DNA from: Cristatella mucedo
Taxonomy: Eukaryota > Bryozoa > Phylactolaemata > Cristatellidae
DNA length: 64,000 bases
Reading direction: 5' to 3'
Assembly (NCBI GenBank): GCA_009760855.2
Contig: WPIO01000018.1
Span: 4,907,501-4,971,500 of the forward strand
Shown: one piece after another, positions 34,973 to 46,205 of the stretch
Position numbering within the stretch: position 1 is the stretch's first letter
Layout: every line of letters starts with the position of its first letter
The notes under the pieces: generated by a model
What the model was told of the DNA's origin: nothing
The model's input: only the letters and a program-made list of their open reading frames with translations
The model's database searches: none
Position numbers and translations under genes: made by a program

Positions 34973-35340
34973 CTGTGGAGTTGGTTGTACTTTAAATGCT
35001 GACTGGCTTGCGTTTCGCGGACGAGATCGTTAAAATAGGGCTCGCAGCAGAATGCCGCCGCCAACGATCGCCTAGATCGCACAGACGCCTGCTGCCCTGC
35101 GCTGGCCCTGTAGAATTTGTTGTCAAAACACTTTTGGTGGGATAACTAATGAGTGGTGCAGGTTATCAAAGCTAGTGAGACAATCCACCTGTTCGCGGCT
35201 GCTTACAAGGTCAGGTACGTTGGCTTTGCGACCGCAGCAACTGCAGACGAAATAGACAAAGCTCGCTAGCGTATACATAAAAAGCTGTAGGTATAAAGTA
35301 AATAACCGAACAAATTCCAAATAAGCAGAAGTGTACACAT
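34973..35340. other. Flank of candidate exon
   Basis: Contains an overlapping minus open frame at 34879-35082 that may be an alternative reading of the same locus. Nothing else was recognised. Confidence 0.3.
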
Positions 35341-35387
<47 letters not shown>

Positions 35388-35390
35388 GAG
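35341..35390. repeat. (GACA)n microsatellite
   Basis: About ten GACA units flanked by GA. Confidence 0.95.
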
Positions 35391-35754
35391 AAATGCTCGT
35401 TTGCACTTTTTCTGCTCAAGCATTTTTCTCAACATTTCCGCGCCAACCAACGGCACTTGGCTGTAACTGCGCTATGCAGGACACAAGTGCAGATATACCA
35501 TTATTTTTACCATTTAAAATTGTTTCATAAAAATATAGTTGCATGCTGCGATACTCGGGTATTGGCTAAGCGGGCAATTATCGCCCATCGGAGTAAGCTA
35601 CGCGAAAGACCAGGCCGACCGGACCAAGTGCAGTTTCGGAGTTACAGCGGATAGTTCCTCTGCCCTTGAACCACCGATCGGCTGCACAGTTCCGTATCCC
35701 ACGAAATTCCGTATCCCATGTAAAATGAAGCTGATTCTAAAGCCGATATTACAG

Positions 35755-35912
35755 TGAAGCTGATTTGTCAGCCTCGTTTATGTAGCAGCAGAAGAGTGTG
35801 AGTTCGGCTAGCGCCCCTTTAACAGAAGGTAATAAAGAATAGCCTGCCACAGCACTCGAGCCCGCGACCTGGGTAGTGAAATGCGAGCATCTTGCCCCAG
35901 GTAAGCTTGGAC
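35755..35912 (-). mobile_element. SINE-2 copy, diverged
   Basis: The plus strand shows the reversed tail (gtcagcctcgtttatgtagcagcagaagag), then the head with box B reversed (cactcgagcccgcgacc). Confidence 0.65.
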
Positions 35913-36094
35913 CCAGGTAAGCACCGACGCTACGTGTGCTCACAGCTCCAGCTCCTGAGAGTTGAGCCGATTTGCAAGACGCAAGTGACAAGGTCTCCAT
36001 GCTGCGTCGATGGCCTTATGTGCATAGGCTGCCTGGCAGCTGTCGTAGAAAACTTCGTGATACAAAGATAAGAGCTAGAAGAAAAGAGCTGAAA

Positions 36095-36172
36095 AGATTG
36101 ACCACTGCAAGACTCGAACTCAAGACCACAGTCGTGAAGAGGGAGCGCCTTCGCCTCCTGGGCGAAGACCCG
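36095..36172 (-). mobile_element. SINE-2 head fragment
   Basis: Reversed tRNA-like head 'gaccactgcaagactcgaactcaagaccac' with box A reversed (gccttcgcctcctgggcgaag). Confidence 0.5.
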
Positions 36173-36183
36173 CGGTTAAGCCG

Positions 36184-36435
36184 ACTATGGCACATATTTT
36201 TCAGCGGTCCTGAACTGCTACTTCTATGCTACTCACTACCTCAACTGCTCGCCTGACTCTGCTATGCTTCCCACTTTCTCTTTGTTTCGTGAGACGAAGT
36301 CTTTTGGCTACCGAATGCGTACAGAAAGCCGCTTAGGCTGTGAGTGCGCTACACAAAACTCTCCTGCATAACACCCACATGGCCTTTATGACTTTGTGGA
36401 GTTACTGACGGAGATACATTACATTACATTAAGCT
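36184..36435 (+). mobile_element. LINE family B, 3' end
   Basis: On the plus strand this matches the reverse of 10822-11075 closely. It holds the ORF end, the short UTR 'cacccacatggcctttatgactttgtggag' and the (ACATT)3 tail at 36418-36432. Confidence 0.85.
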
Positions 36436-37078
36436 GTACGCCTGGTACAGCTGTACAGCTCCCTCCGCTAAACAAGTGGCTGCCGTCAGCTTCCGACACC
36501 TGCGATTGGCCTACCTTGGACCGACTACGGCCGTTGAACCGGAATCCTCGTGCAGCGACGTTTGAAAGTTCTTGCAATACCTATCCACTAATCAATCACG
36601 ACCCCGTCTGGAGGCGATCAAATATCCAGACAAACTACTGCTCATCAAACGCGTGCGACAGCCGGCGGCCGCGCCTCGACTGCACCGGCGCAGCCGCCAC
36701 AGAGCGTGCGACATCGGCGCTGCCGCCGGGCCGAGCGGGCCGGTCCACGCTCGCGGTCTGGCCATTCGACTGCGGCTTTTTCTCTGACGCTCGCGCGGTT
36801 AAATAGGGCTGCTTCTTGCTTTTTCGGCTAGCGAACGAGGCCCGCGCCACCGAAATGCGAGCGGGTGTCGTTCGCAGCGCCGCCGGCCATCGCACCCGAC
36901 AGCGCTGGTTGCCGTATGTGCCCACCTGTGCAGCCGCCGCCGACGCCTTGCAACGTCAGCCAATAAAGTCGGTGCGGACGAGACGAGAGGGCTTCGGACG
37001 AGACGAAGATCCCCCTCCTGGAAGTCCCTCCACCCGCAGGCCCGCAGCCTCGCAACTCGATCGCCCGATCGCTTGATT
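36436..37078. other. GC-rich, CpG-rich, no supported gene
   Basis: Frames are open on both strands because of composition. No splice pair or domain was seen. Confidence 0.35.
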
Positions 37079-37255
37079 AGCTCAGCGGGCAAGGTGCTCG
37101 CTCTCAACGATCCGGGTCGCGGGTTCGAGTCGTGCTGCAGCGGCGATCTTTAAGCGCCTCCAGTGCAACCGGGATAATAGACGCCAAAGCTCATCTGCCA
37201 CTTTATAAATGAGATCAGGTTTTATCGGCCAGCTTTCACCTTTACTTTACTTCGA
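37079..37255 (+). mobile_element. tRNA-derived SINE, third variant
   Basis: The head is strikingly tRNA-like: TTAGCTCAGCGGGCAAGG (box A) and GCGGGTTCGAGTCG (box B), 45 bp apart. The body resembles SINE-2 only weakly. A tRNA gene was considered, but the acceptor stem does not close. Confidence 0.6.
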
Positions 37256-38289
37256 CAGGCTATGCGGCCTGACGAATTACCTTGATTTTACTTTTCCTCT
37301 GTCTCGCGCGCACCCTAGCGGACTGCCCGCGCGTCGCCATCTTTCTTCCGGTGCTAGGAGCCGGGTCGACTAAACTAGAAAGCGGGCAAGAAAACGCGAA
37401 AGCGACGTGGCCTTCGGGAGCCGTCGCTGGTGTCGTTTGCCAGTTGGGCACAATAACTAGCGAAGAGAAATAGCGAGCCTTTTGAGAGACGTTTGAAGAC
37501 GTTCACTCTACCGAAAACTGACGTATATTCCTGGAGGTTCGTGTCAGGCGTTCGTGCCAGGCCGTCTTTGGTGCGCAATGACAGTGTTCCTGTCGACGTC
37601 ATTCCTGTCGACCTTAGCTTCGCACGCTGCAGCTCGCCCGCACTCGAAATGCCACCGGGTTTTTCAAGGCCATGACCCTGGCCAAATCCCTCTCCAACAA
37701 TTTTCCCGTCTCTAGTACAAGACTTAAGTGCCAGATTAAAATGCGCAGAAAATCGCGAATCTCCTCGAAAATCGCGCCGCGACGCGTCGACGCCGCTTTT
37801 CGAGCGAAGCTATGGCCGGATATTTCTCGACTTGTAGGGCAAGTCCCAGATTCGCTTACGTAAGCAGTCTTTGCCGTGGCAGCAACCCACGTAACTTGGA
37901 GGAGGCATAAGAAAATCGGAAGTAAGAAATTTGCTCCTCCCGTGGAAAGATTACCTCCCCCTCAAGCTGACCTGAGGGCGAAAGTCTGCGAGGGCGATTT
38001 TCGGCCAACCCCTCCGACAAAAATGCAAAAGAATAATTGCACAGCCACATACTGTGCACGTGAACCTTGAAACCTGGAACCATTGGAACCTTTTTGCTTG
38101 CTGCAACGTTCGCGAGGGCGCTCGTGGGCTCTTGCGACGCTCAAGAGTCAATAGCCGCCCTTCAGTGACCTTCACCTTCATTCGACGTGCCACCTGGCAG
38201 CTAGTCGAAGTGAAATACATAACGGCAAGCAGTGCTGGCGATGCAGCAGCACTAGCGATATCGATATAGACATGGTATTATTCATTAAT
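37256..38289. other. No supported gene
   Basis: Mixed-composition sequence. Open frames on both strands lack splice context. No repeat family was identified. Confidence 0.35.
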
Positions 38290-38415
38290 AATTGGCCCAG
38301 TGGTTAAGGTGCTCGCCCCAACCACGGTCTGGCCGCGGTCGTGGACTCGTGCCCCGCGGCACATGTGAGGCGCCTGAATACAGATCAAGTTCTCTTAGGG
38401 CGCTATATAAATTAT
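38290..38415 (+). mobile_element. SINE-1 copy
   Basis: Head with box A CAGTGGTTAAGGTGC and box B GTGGACTCGTGCCCC, then the LINE-like tail 'gaggcgcctgaatacagatcaagttctcttagggcgctatataaa'. Confidence 0.8.
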
Positions 38416-38439
38416 ATATAAGTATATTTTTTACTTTTA

Positions 38440-38880
38440 TAAGACATTTGCTTAGCACCGCAAGACAACGAAATCTCTTTCAGGCATCTCATTCCGTATA
38501 CTTTCCGTATTATGCGCTATACGCGCTATAAGCGAAGCATGTCCATTAGTTAGGAATAACTTGCACAGCGTCAGCACGTGTGCCTAAGTGTGCAAAGGAC
38601 AGCACAAGGACCAAGCAAGTGCAGTAAGGAACAGCGTATGTCTTTATCTTCTTTTTAGATTCCGTCGAGTCAGAGGATGTCGCCCCGGCAGTGATGGGGA
38701 GGGACCTCCGTGCGAGAACGGTAGCATGAGAACTAAAGGCACGGTCTCCGCAGAATTTGAGACCGGTTTGAGGCGCAGCTAAGCGACTTGAGTCAGAAGA
38801 GCGAGAGGTACGATGCCTCGCCTGGCTGGGGAGTGGATCTGCTAGGTAGCCTGGAGCCCGAGAATGAAGAGACCTGAAGA
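38440..38880 (-). mobile_element. LINE family A, 3' part, degenerate
   Basis: The minus-strand UTR and C-terminal ORF equivalent to 870-1300 can be followed in patches ('aggcacggtctccgcagaatttgag', 'gcctggctggggagtggatc'). Confidence 0.65.
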
Positions 38881-39082
38881 ATGAAGAGAGAATGAAGAGG
38901 CAGAGAAGGAGTTTTGTTTCTCTTCGGGTGCTGATGGAGAAACAAACGCTGTCGCGAAAAAGAGAAGCTTTGCTCTGCGAAGATGAAGACAGCCACCACT
39001 TGAACTAGTGGGATTGCCAGCGCTACCTACCGCATGAGAAGAAGATACGGAATCTACTGCAATTTCCCAAGTGCTGACCATG

Positions 39083-39125
39083 AATGAAGTTCGCCCATCG
39101 CAGGATTCGAATCCACAACCCTGAA
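39083..39125 (-). mobile_element. SINE-2 head fragment
   Basis: Reversed box B (caggattcgaatccacaacc) after a reversed cgcccatcg. Confidence 0.5.
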
Positions 39126-39148
39126 ACCAGTTTTTCTTCGCTCGGTTC

Positions 39149-39176
39149 AAAACTCTGCCGCGACCCGCAGAGTTTT
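39149..39176. repeat. Hairpin, 10-bp perfect arms
   Basis: AAAACTCTGC (39149-39158) and GCAGAGTTTT (39167-39176), with an 8-nt loop. The same arm sequence recurs at 39282. Confidence 0.9.
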
Positions 39177-39281
39177 CGCGACAGGTGGCGTCAGCTGCGG
39201 GGGCAGACGGCGGAAACCCAAAGCTCGAGCGGGTCCACTTTATTTTTATCAGGAGTTCTAAGCTTTTTTTGCTTACAGTCA

Positions 39282-39293
39282 GTGCAAAACTCT

Positions 39294-39349
<56 letters not shown>

Positions 39350-39369
39350 TTCCGGCAGAGTTTTGCACC
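39282..39369. repeat. Inverted repeat flanking (CCG)18
   Basis: GTGCAAAACTCTGCCG (39282-39297) and CGGCAGAGTTTTGCAC (39353-39368) are exact reverse complements on either side of a (CCG)18-19 run. The arm sequence is the LINE A 'gtgcaaaactctgc' motif. Confidence 0.92.
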
Positions 39370-39615
39370 AAGTGTAAGCGCCCTATTGCAAAGCCTAAAA
39401 ACCAGCTATCGAAACGGGACATGTCACAAATGTATGGATCAACTTGGATGCGGTATCCCTGTCTAAGCGGGCGTGAATTTGTGTAATGCTGCGCAGCCGA
39501 AAATCGTAGCCGTCTTGCTGGTGGAGCTGAAGTGGTAATTTGCAGCAGGGCACCTAGATTTCGTGCAGATGCTACAGGATATATGCTGGCCGAGCCCATT
39601 TTGAAGGTTGTGCTT
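39370..39615 (-). mobile_element. LINE family A fragment
   Basis: A minus-strand ORF piece containing KMGSASIYPVASARNLG and adjoining LINE A blocks in shifted frames. Confidence 0.65.
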
Positions 39616-39843
39616 TCCATAATCTGGCTACAAATAGGTGATAGCACTCTGATCCCACTAAAAGAGCCACTCTGCGTGTGTAGCTCAGCAGCGAGCAGCC
39701 ACATTTCTTCGAAGAAATGTCAAATTAGGAAACGCATATTGAAAGGTCCATAAATCTTGTCTACTAGGGTAGAAAAACGACATCGCGAGCGACATTCTTG
39801 CTCTGGCACACTCAGACCCCTTTTTGAAATGTTTACTCTTCAT

Positions 39844-39958
39844 GCTTCCTTTCGTACCTCCACCTTTGTTTACGCTTCCTTTCGTACCTCCACCTTTGTT
39901 TACGCTTCCTTTCGTACCTCCACCTTTGTTTACGCTTCCTTTCGTACCTCCACCCCCT
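39844..39958. repeat. 30-bp minisatellite, 3.8 copies
   Basis: The unit GCTTCCTTTCGTACCTCCAC + CTTTGTTTAC is repeated with no changes at 39844, 39874 and 39904, then partially at 39934. Identity this high implies a recent duplication. Confidence 0.95.
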
Positions 39959-40395
39959 TACTCTCAAGTCGATTGGCCACTAACCAAACTCAAATCCTTT
40001 GGAAACGGTGCTTTCACTTCATATGCTCTCTCGCAGGAAGTGGAAGGAAGTGGAACTCGCTACCGACATCCGCCGCTCCGCCGAGGTAAGCCGCAGAGCC
40101 GTAAGCAATGCTGTGGCATTTAAGGGGTAATTGCGCGCTACGCGTAGGTATTCTCAGGCTTGACGGCAAAGGAAAAGTAAAGGATAGTTAGCAATCCAGC
40201 TGCTCATCGCAGCACGCTAAGCACGACAGTTATTTGCTTTTGCACGCCTGCCTAAGCACGATACCGCACGGTGCCCATCAGTCGTCGGCTATCGATTCGC
40301 TTTCGCCAAACTGTGAACTGCATCTCGATAGAGATACGTCGGGCGCTTAGGGCACTTTGCAAATGACTTATTATTACTTTATTATTATTATTTGT
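39959..40395 (+). mobile_element. LINE family A/C 3' end
   Basis: A plus-strand C-terminal ORF remnant ('caaactcaaatcctttggaaacgg', Phe-Gly-Asn-Gly) and a UTR ending 'tcgatagagatacgtcgggcgcttagggcac' with (ATT)n. The 30-bp minisatellite interrupts its upstream part. Confidence 0.65.
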
Positions 40396-40727
40396 ACATT
40401 ATTTTTATTACATTTCTTATAATATATTAACATTACTTAATAGTTATTGCGACAGCCCTAGAGACTATTGGCGGCTTGCGAATCGTGACCTATAGCAGCT
40501 GGACGATGAAGCCGCAATGGCTCGTTTAGGGAGTATCGCTTGACGTCTTTGAGGGACGTACGGGAGTGGAACTGCGCATGCGGGGCGCACGCGCATACGC
40601 TTTCTGCCTTCTGCGGCTTTTTCTCGAATAAATAGTTTTACGTAAGTACGGACGCCGCGACTTGTTATCAGTGTAAAGCGGGTGCACTCGATTGCCGCCT
40701 TGCGATAAGTAACGCAAAGGTTGCTGA
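40396..40727. other. No recognisable feature
   Basis: AT-rich, then mixed sequence. No gene or repeat signature. Confidence 0.35.
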
Positions 40728-40875
40728 TCGAGCTAGCGGCATTGATGTAGCGGCAGAAGAGCTATTCCCACCTTAATGGCTACTATCACCGCTTGCAGCT
40801 GGCCATAACGGATTGCCAGCTGCCGGTCTCGAACCAGCGAGCCGTTGGGTCGAGAAGTGCGAGCCAATCACTCTT
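40728..40875 (-). mobile_element. SINE-2 copy, diverged
   Basis: Reversed tail (gcggcattgatgtagcggcagaagagc), then reversed box B (cggtctcgaaccagcgagc). Confidence 0.6.
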
Positions 40876-40904
40876 TTTCGTTTAGACGGAGGGGGCGGCT
40901 TTCC

Positions 40905-40968
40905 TGCGTAACACCCACATGGTCTTTATGACTTTGTGGAGTTACTGATGGAGATACATTACATTTGC
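40905..40968 (+). mobile_element. LINE family B, terminal 64 bp
   Basis: Only the UTR end ('cgtaacacccacatggtctttatgactttgtggag') and a short ACATT tail remain. Confidence 0.75.
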
Positions 40969-42283
40969 TACGGTCGACGCACCTGCGCGTATCGTCTGCA
41001 GCAGCAGCAGCAGCGGCATCTTCGACGACTCGCTGTAGCAGCCGCTCGCTTCGAGGCTCCTGCTCCACCAGTTATCTCCACTCGAGCGTCTGCGAGGAGG
41101 ACTGCGCAGCCGCAGGGCTGTTTTGTAATCTAGTTCAGAGGGTTGCATTCGCCACAGAATTGACGCAGATCCCGACCAGCCGAGCCACCTGCCCAGCAGC
41201 TAAGCTCCGATCAGCAGTTCGGAATTTGTTTTTTCGCAGATCCCTTCGGCTACCGAGTGCCCAACATAAATTATCTACCATCAGCTGTCCCGCCGCCGCG
41301 CGAGGCGGCCAGCGGCTCGTGAGCGTAAAAGGAAAGCCGTCAGCAGCTGAAATAAAAGATGGAGGGCTGCTCGAGCAAGCTACGGCAAGCTCAGGACGCT
41401 AGGGGGCGCTATAAATAGTACCCGGCCAGACACAGAGAGTGGATTATTAAGCCTGAGGATGGATTATAATCCAGGACTTCAAATGTGTAGTCAGCCACGA
41501 TTAAACCGAGGAGAGGAACCTACCTTGACTTTTCCAGAGGTAGTCATGAATAAGAAGGTTAAGTGGGTCGTTGGGTGACAGAGCAGACTTTCTGACATGA
41601 CTTTCAGGGTTCAGGGTTTACGGGTCAAGCGAGGTTTAAGCGATCGGAGCCGCTGAACGCAATGCCGGGCCGCAGCCCGAGGAGAGCTGTGAGCAAAAGT
41701 TTGTGAAATCGCAGACCTTGTGATTTACGCTCCAACGACCGACCTTCCAAGGTACTAGTCTTTGCGGGAGCCTTAGTGCGATCGTTTACGCCAGGATGTA
41801 CGCCCAGCTCAGGAGCGATTCTTATAGATGCGCAGGCACTCGGGTGCCGTGGCTCAGGGTCCAGCTGTCTTTGATTCGATCAACCGTGCATGGATTCTGG
41901 TTTTAATAGCAGAACGAGCGAGGGCCCACATAATGCAGGTCGTGTCTGTTGGTTGTCGAACACTCAGCAGTGAGTGGTCACGGTCTGTAGCCGACAGCGG
42001 GACTCGCTGGCTTGCTGCAACCACTGCAACTGCTGTGCCCCACTCTTCCATCTAGGTGGTGTTCATCAATTGCCAACAGCCTCTCCGATCCTCAATCAAA
42101 TTGCAGGTCCAGCTGCCTGTCCTGCGAGTGAGGCTCACTCTGATCGTTATTAACTTTGTCCACAGCAGCAGCAGCATCGGTTGGCTAGTCCCCTTCAGTC
42201 GCAACTGTACAGCGCCCTAGCATGTTTTCACTGACATCGCATGCAAGCTGCTAATAGCCAACGGTCAGAGAGCTTTGAATTCT
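40969..42283. other. No firmly supported gene
   Basis: Contains a small (CAG)5 run at 40998-41013. A minus open frame at 41854-42051 ends in a stop and has fair composition but weak splice signals. Confidence 0.3.
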
Positions 42284-42562
42284 TCATCGCAAGGTATCTA
42301 CGAGTGGCTTCAAACATATCAGGCTTCTAGCATTCTCTGCGCATCTAAGCATCTCTGCAGCATCCCAAGCAAGTACCCCATCACGAGGGCTGCTTGAGAT
42401 TCGGCCATTATAAAGTAGCAGCCTGAGACTGGTGCGCGGGACGATGACGCACGGCTTCGGGAACACCGCCGAAAGAATGCGACAGCAGCTGTCATGCTGT
42501 CGTGATGTCAGCAACTGGTATTTTGCAATTGGCAAAAGTAGAATATCCGCTAAGTATGTCAA
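42284..42562 (-). CDS. Open frame, possible exon
   Basis: The minus-strand frame of about 90 codons, ending in a stop at 42284, has natural composition (RILSAVFPKPCVIVP, ISSSPRDGVLAWDAAEML). AG acceptor-like sites lie near 42518, but the pyrimidine tract is poor. I recognise no domain and cannot exclude chance or a decayed transposon. Confidence 0.25.
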   Translation of the reverse strand: MTYLADILLLPIAKYQLLTSRQHDSCCRILSAVFPKPCVIVPRTSLRLLLYNGRISSSPRDGVLAWDAAEMLRCAENARSLICLKPLVDTLR

Positions 42563-42835
42563 CGTATGTACTTCTATTGCTCCACATCTGCACAGGCTGC
42601 CAATCTAGCATATTGTACTGTTTGTTATGTGTTAAAGACTTCATGGCTTAACCTTGCCGACTTTTTAGAGACAGCATGGAAACGAGTGTCCATCCAATGT
42701 GAGTGCAATGTAATGCATGCACTCGTCAGGCGTAGATTGACGCCATTGACTCGAAACGGTCCCAATCATGCTAACTGTACATTAGTGCCGGGCGAAAGCC
42801 ACAGCCTGCGGGCTCTGTCAAAAAATATATATGAT

Positions 42836-42990
42836 ACATTTGTATAGCACCATAAGAGAGCTTAATCTCTATTCAGGCGATCCACGAGTGCCACGGAGCT
42901 TGAGCCCGCGATCTCGGTCATCAAATATATTCATCTTGACCTTGCTTCGAGGCGAGCGCCTTAACCACTGCGCCTAACCAGCGCCGACGG
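42836..42990 (-). mobile_element. SINE-1 copy
   Basis: Reversed tail 'atttgtatagcaccataagagagcttaatctctattcaggcg' on the plus strand, then reversed box B (ggagcttgagcccgcgatc) and box A (cgccttaaccactgcgcc). Confidence 0.8.
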
Positions 42991-44263
42991 CATATTCATT
43001 AATGATGGTATGCAATCGTAACGACCAGAGTAGGGGTTGTGAAGAAGGCTGCACTAACCGCTGGAATTACATGATAATAGCTGCGGTTTTCAATGCACTT
43101 TAAATCGACCAAGGATGTGTCCCTGGTTGCTCTTGGGTATTGAGTAAAGTAGTAACAAATGGCAGTACTGCTGCAGGCAGCCGCCGCCGCCACCATCCCC
43201 AAGCAAAGTATTCAAACCATTGGGTTAGGCTGAAGTTACAAAGGCCAACTTTGTATCGCCATCTCAGTAAGTGGCGAGATCATTATAGGAGCTCGGCATC
43301 ATAGGAGTAGAGCATATGATAATATTAACATCAAAGATCTCATCATGATTATGAGCATAATTCATTTGTATAGCCACAGGGGAAACTGGCTGAATTAGTC
43401 AAGCGAATACCCGGTCACTTTGCAGGAGCGCATATTCTAGCAGCTCGCTGTGCTGGAGCCGAGAGAAGACCGGGTGTAAGCATTCCAGCGCGGCTGAACC
43501 CGTCAGCCACTGGGTTAGTTACAGGCGCCACCCCGCTACCACCGGCCAGCGTATCCGAAATAATCCCCGGCGATAATGAGGCTGATAGCGAGGCTGCTCC
43601 TCGATAGCGAGGCTGCTCCTCGTCCCATCCGCATTACGCAAAGTAGATAATCCCAGGCGATAGTTCCCGGCGGGTGAAGGTGAAATGACATGCTCCTCGT
43701 CCTTGACCAGCGACCTCTAGTCTGACTCGAGCTGTTCGCTTGTAGCTCTAATCGACCTCGAATCCTTTTGCGATCGGGCCCCTCCCCTCCAGTTCGTACG
43801 CTCCGCACCAGTTCGTACGCTTCCCACCCTTCGTATGCTCCCCCCACCTCCCCCACCCTTCGTATACCCCCACCCTCCAGTTCGTTTTGCTCACCCAAAC
43901 CGTCGTGTAAATTTTCCTTTGTGCGGTCGTGCGAACTGAAATCGAGCCTGTTGTCACTAACAAATTTGCATGCTTCCTCTTCAGCTTGCATAAGTTCCGC
44001 GAAATTGATTTGGTTCTTGTAGGATGCTACACAAATGGTGTATCAGATGTAGCTGCTTCTACCACACTTTGTTTCCCGACTGTTTGCCTGAGTCAGCACC
44101 AGGCTGTGAGGCGGTAGTCAAAGACAACAGCAACGCGATGCCACCCAACTTGCAATTACAAATGTACACTTACATTCGCACAATACGCCGGGATTCAGCT
44201 CGAACACGTGAGGGAAAATTTAAAGCCACGGCTCTAAGGCCCTTTGCTGAGCGCCAAATGAAA
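42991..44263. other. No supported gene; small duplications
   Basis: A 19-bp unit GATAGCGAGGCTGCTCCTC is present twice in tandem at 43584-43621. C-rich degenerate repeats of 'agttcgtacgctcc' lie at 43789-43885. Nothing else was recognised. Confidence 0.4.
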
Positions 44264-44346
44264 GGTAGTCTCCGTTGCTCAATCGATAGAGCACTGGACC
44301 GATAATTGAAGGTTTTCGAGATCGTCCACCGTTATCGAACGCTACC
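44264..44346 (+). tRNA. tRNA-like relic (Ile-GAT-like)
   Basis: The D-arm-like GCTCAATCGATAGAGC is followed by an anticodon-loop-like CCGATAA. Two box-B-like stretches follow (GTTTTCGAGATC, GTTATCGAACGC). GGTAG at the start and CTACC at the end are complementary. The anticodon stem is broken and the spacing is wrong for a functional tRNA, so a pseudogene or SINE head is likeliest. Confidence 0.3.
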
Positions 44347-44975
44347 TTCTAGCTGACGTTGCGTGCACATTTTTTACATATAAATTGGACTAAAAGCTTT
44401 GCCCTTTATCATCGGCTTGTGCCGGTACAGCCAAGTAGTGCCCTCGACCTAACTCGCGAGTTGGCTCCATTTACCGACCTCAAAAGGCAATATCTGTCAG
44501 TAGCTGGTAAAGGTCTCCTGCTTGGGCGGGCGGTGACTGGACTTATTTTTTGGCGGTAAATATGTAGCCGAGGTCTTGAGCACACAAATAAGCGAGCCCT
44601 GTTTCCTACTCAAACAGCTCCGAGTAGGCGTGGCTCAGGACATGGACCAGCTTAATGGCTGCTCCGTGTCCTCTTGTAATTCGGCAGAGCCGAACGACCG
44701 AATGCGCTCGCGCATGAGGCGGCGGCCGGTCTCGTAGCGACAGACGGATCGTTTCCTCGAGCGAGTGCGCCCCGGCAGCTGGCGCTTCTCCGGTGCAATC
44801 CTAGCGCAGTCCTGGCGCAGTCCACTTAAGACTCAGATGCAGCAGAGCGAGCAAGCTCCCTGGCATGCCACTGCCACCTGTGTCCTTTTCACGCCAGTAC
44901 GGGAGGGGAGGGGGAGCAGCATTGGGTGGCTAAGTCATCCGGTCTTTGATTGGCTTGCTCACTGCGGACACACGG
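44347..44975. other. No recognisable feature
   Basis: No gene or repeat signature was seen. Confidence 0.35.
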
Positions 44976-45289
44976 TTACATCGATTGGTCACCGTGCCAC
45001 ATCTGGCGCTGGCACTTAACGCTGGCTTTGGCTGCGATAAGCCTACCCACAAGCCTCGGCATGGTGGCGGCGCTCTGCTTAGAACTTCTGTGGCACTCGT
45101 CCACTTTGGATGAGCAGGGAACCGTTTTCTGGTGGAATTCATATGCAGATCTTATCCAATTTTGGGCTCTTGAACATTTCCAGTCCTTTCGGAAGCAGCG
45201 TGTCCTTTCACCCCGGAGAGAGTTGACTCGACCATCAGCAGACACGGGCGAGAAAATCCCATTCTGCCAAATGCTCATACAACTGGCTG
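44976..45289 (-). CDS. Possible exon, Cys-containing
   Basis: On the minus strand an excellent acceptor (TTCTCTACTTCGGCATAATTTTCAG) near 45290 opens a frame of about 100 codons. It has paired cysteines (RCFRKDWKCSRAQNW, VPCSSKVDECHRSS), as in secreted or extracellular modules. The donor is ambiguous. The plus strand is also open across 44950-45330, so the strand is not certain. I recognise no family. Confidence 0.28.
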
Positions 45290-45319
45290 AAAATTATGCC
45301 GAAGTAGAGAATACAGTTG

Positions 45320-45620
45320 TTACCCACTAATGCCGGTTCTACGGAAACAGCTGAGGCTGAGTGCTTCTTGGTTATTTTGGTGGATATGAAAGCTGGAACC
45401 TACAAAGACTGCCGGGGACTGCCAAAATTGAGGACGTCTGAGCCTACACAGTCTGAGGCCAGCAGAGTAGAAGCCAAACAGTCGCCAAACAGTCCTTAAG
45501 CGTAGAAATAGAACAGCTAGTTTATTGTCCACAGAGGACGCGAGGGCACGAAGAGGCTGAGACCGGTGCAGCTATGCAGCTAAGTTTGACGGAACCAAGC
45601 CACGCCAGGCGAGCCAGAGC
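45320..45620 (-). mobile_element. LINE family B fragment, degenerate
   Basis: The minus-strand C-terminal ORF piece DNKLAVLFLRLRTV matches the same place in the 10.8-11.9 kb copy, with a rearranged middle. Confidence 0.65.
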
Positions 45621-46045
45621 GAGAGTTGTCGGTCGATCCACTGAATTTCGAATGGTCGGTAAGCAGAGAGTTTAAGGCCTTATCTGTGCAGGAACGAACC
45701 GCGGGGTCTCCAACGAATTTTGACGTTGGCACAGATCAGAATCTGGGGGAAGGGGAGGAGCTGAAGAAACGAGGCAAAGCCCGAGGAGTAATTAAGAAAC
45801 GCACACGGGTAGGCCAGAGCAAGAAAGTGAGCTGAACGTAAACGTGACTGACATGCCATCGAAGTCGACGCACTGCTTGACCGGGACCAATCAGGTGCAG
45901 GTCAGATCGATTTTAGGTGACGCGAAAGTTTCGGTACACACAATGGACGAGCCAAGTTCTGCACCGTCTGTAAGCATCTTTGCTGCACAGGCATGTGGAA
46001 AGTCAGCAGGGAGAAACTTACAAAAAGTTTAGATACTACGTCACC
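45621..46045 (-). mobile_element. LINE family A/C fragment, very degenerate
   Basis: The plus strand reads 'catgccatcgaagtcgacgcactgcttgaccgggaccaatcaggtgcagg', close to 1315-1355. Other parts are only faintly similar. Confidence 0.5.
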
Positions 46046-46089
46046 ACGAAAACATGGACTATCTGGCTGTGGTACACTTATCTAGGCAT

Positions 46090-46205
46090 ATCTCTATTCA
46101 GAACTTAACCTCCATTCAGGCGCTTGGCATATGCCTCATGGCTCGACCACACGACCTCAGCCAGACCTTGGTCCCCGGCGCAAGCAACTCAACCGCTGGA
46201 GCAAA
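46090..46205 (-). mobile_element. SINE-1 copy
   Basis: Reversed tail 'tctctattcagaacttaacctccattcaggcgctt', then reversed head (gctcgaccacacgacctcagccagaccttgg). Confidence 0.7.

Noticed and set aside
37079-37150. A functional tRNA gene
   Set aside because: Boxes A and B are good, but the acceptor stem does not close and the anticodon arm is broken. The downstream body suits a SINE.
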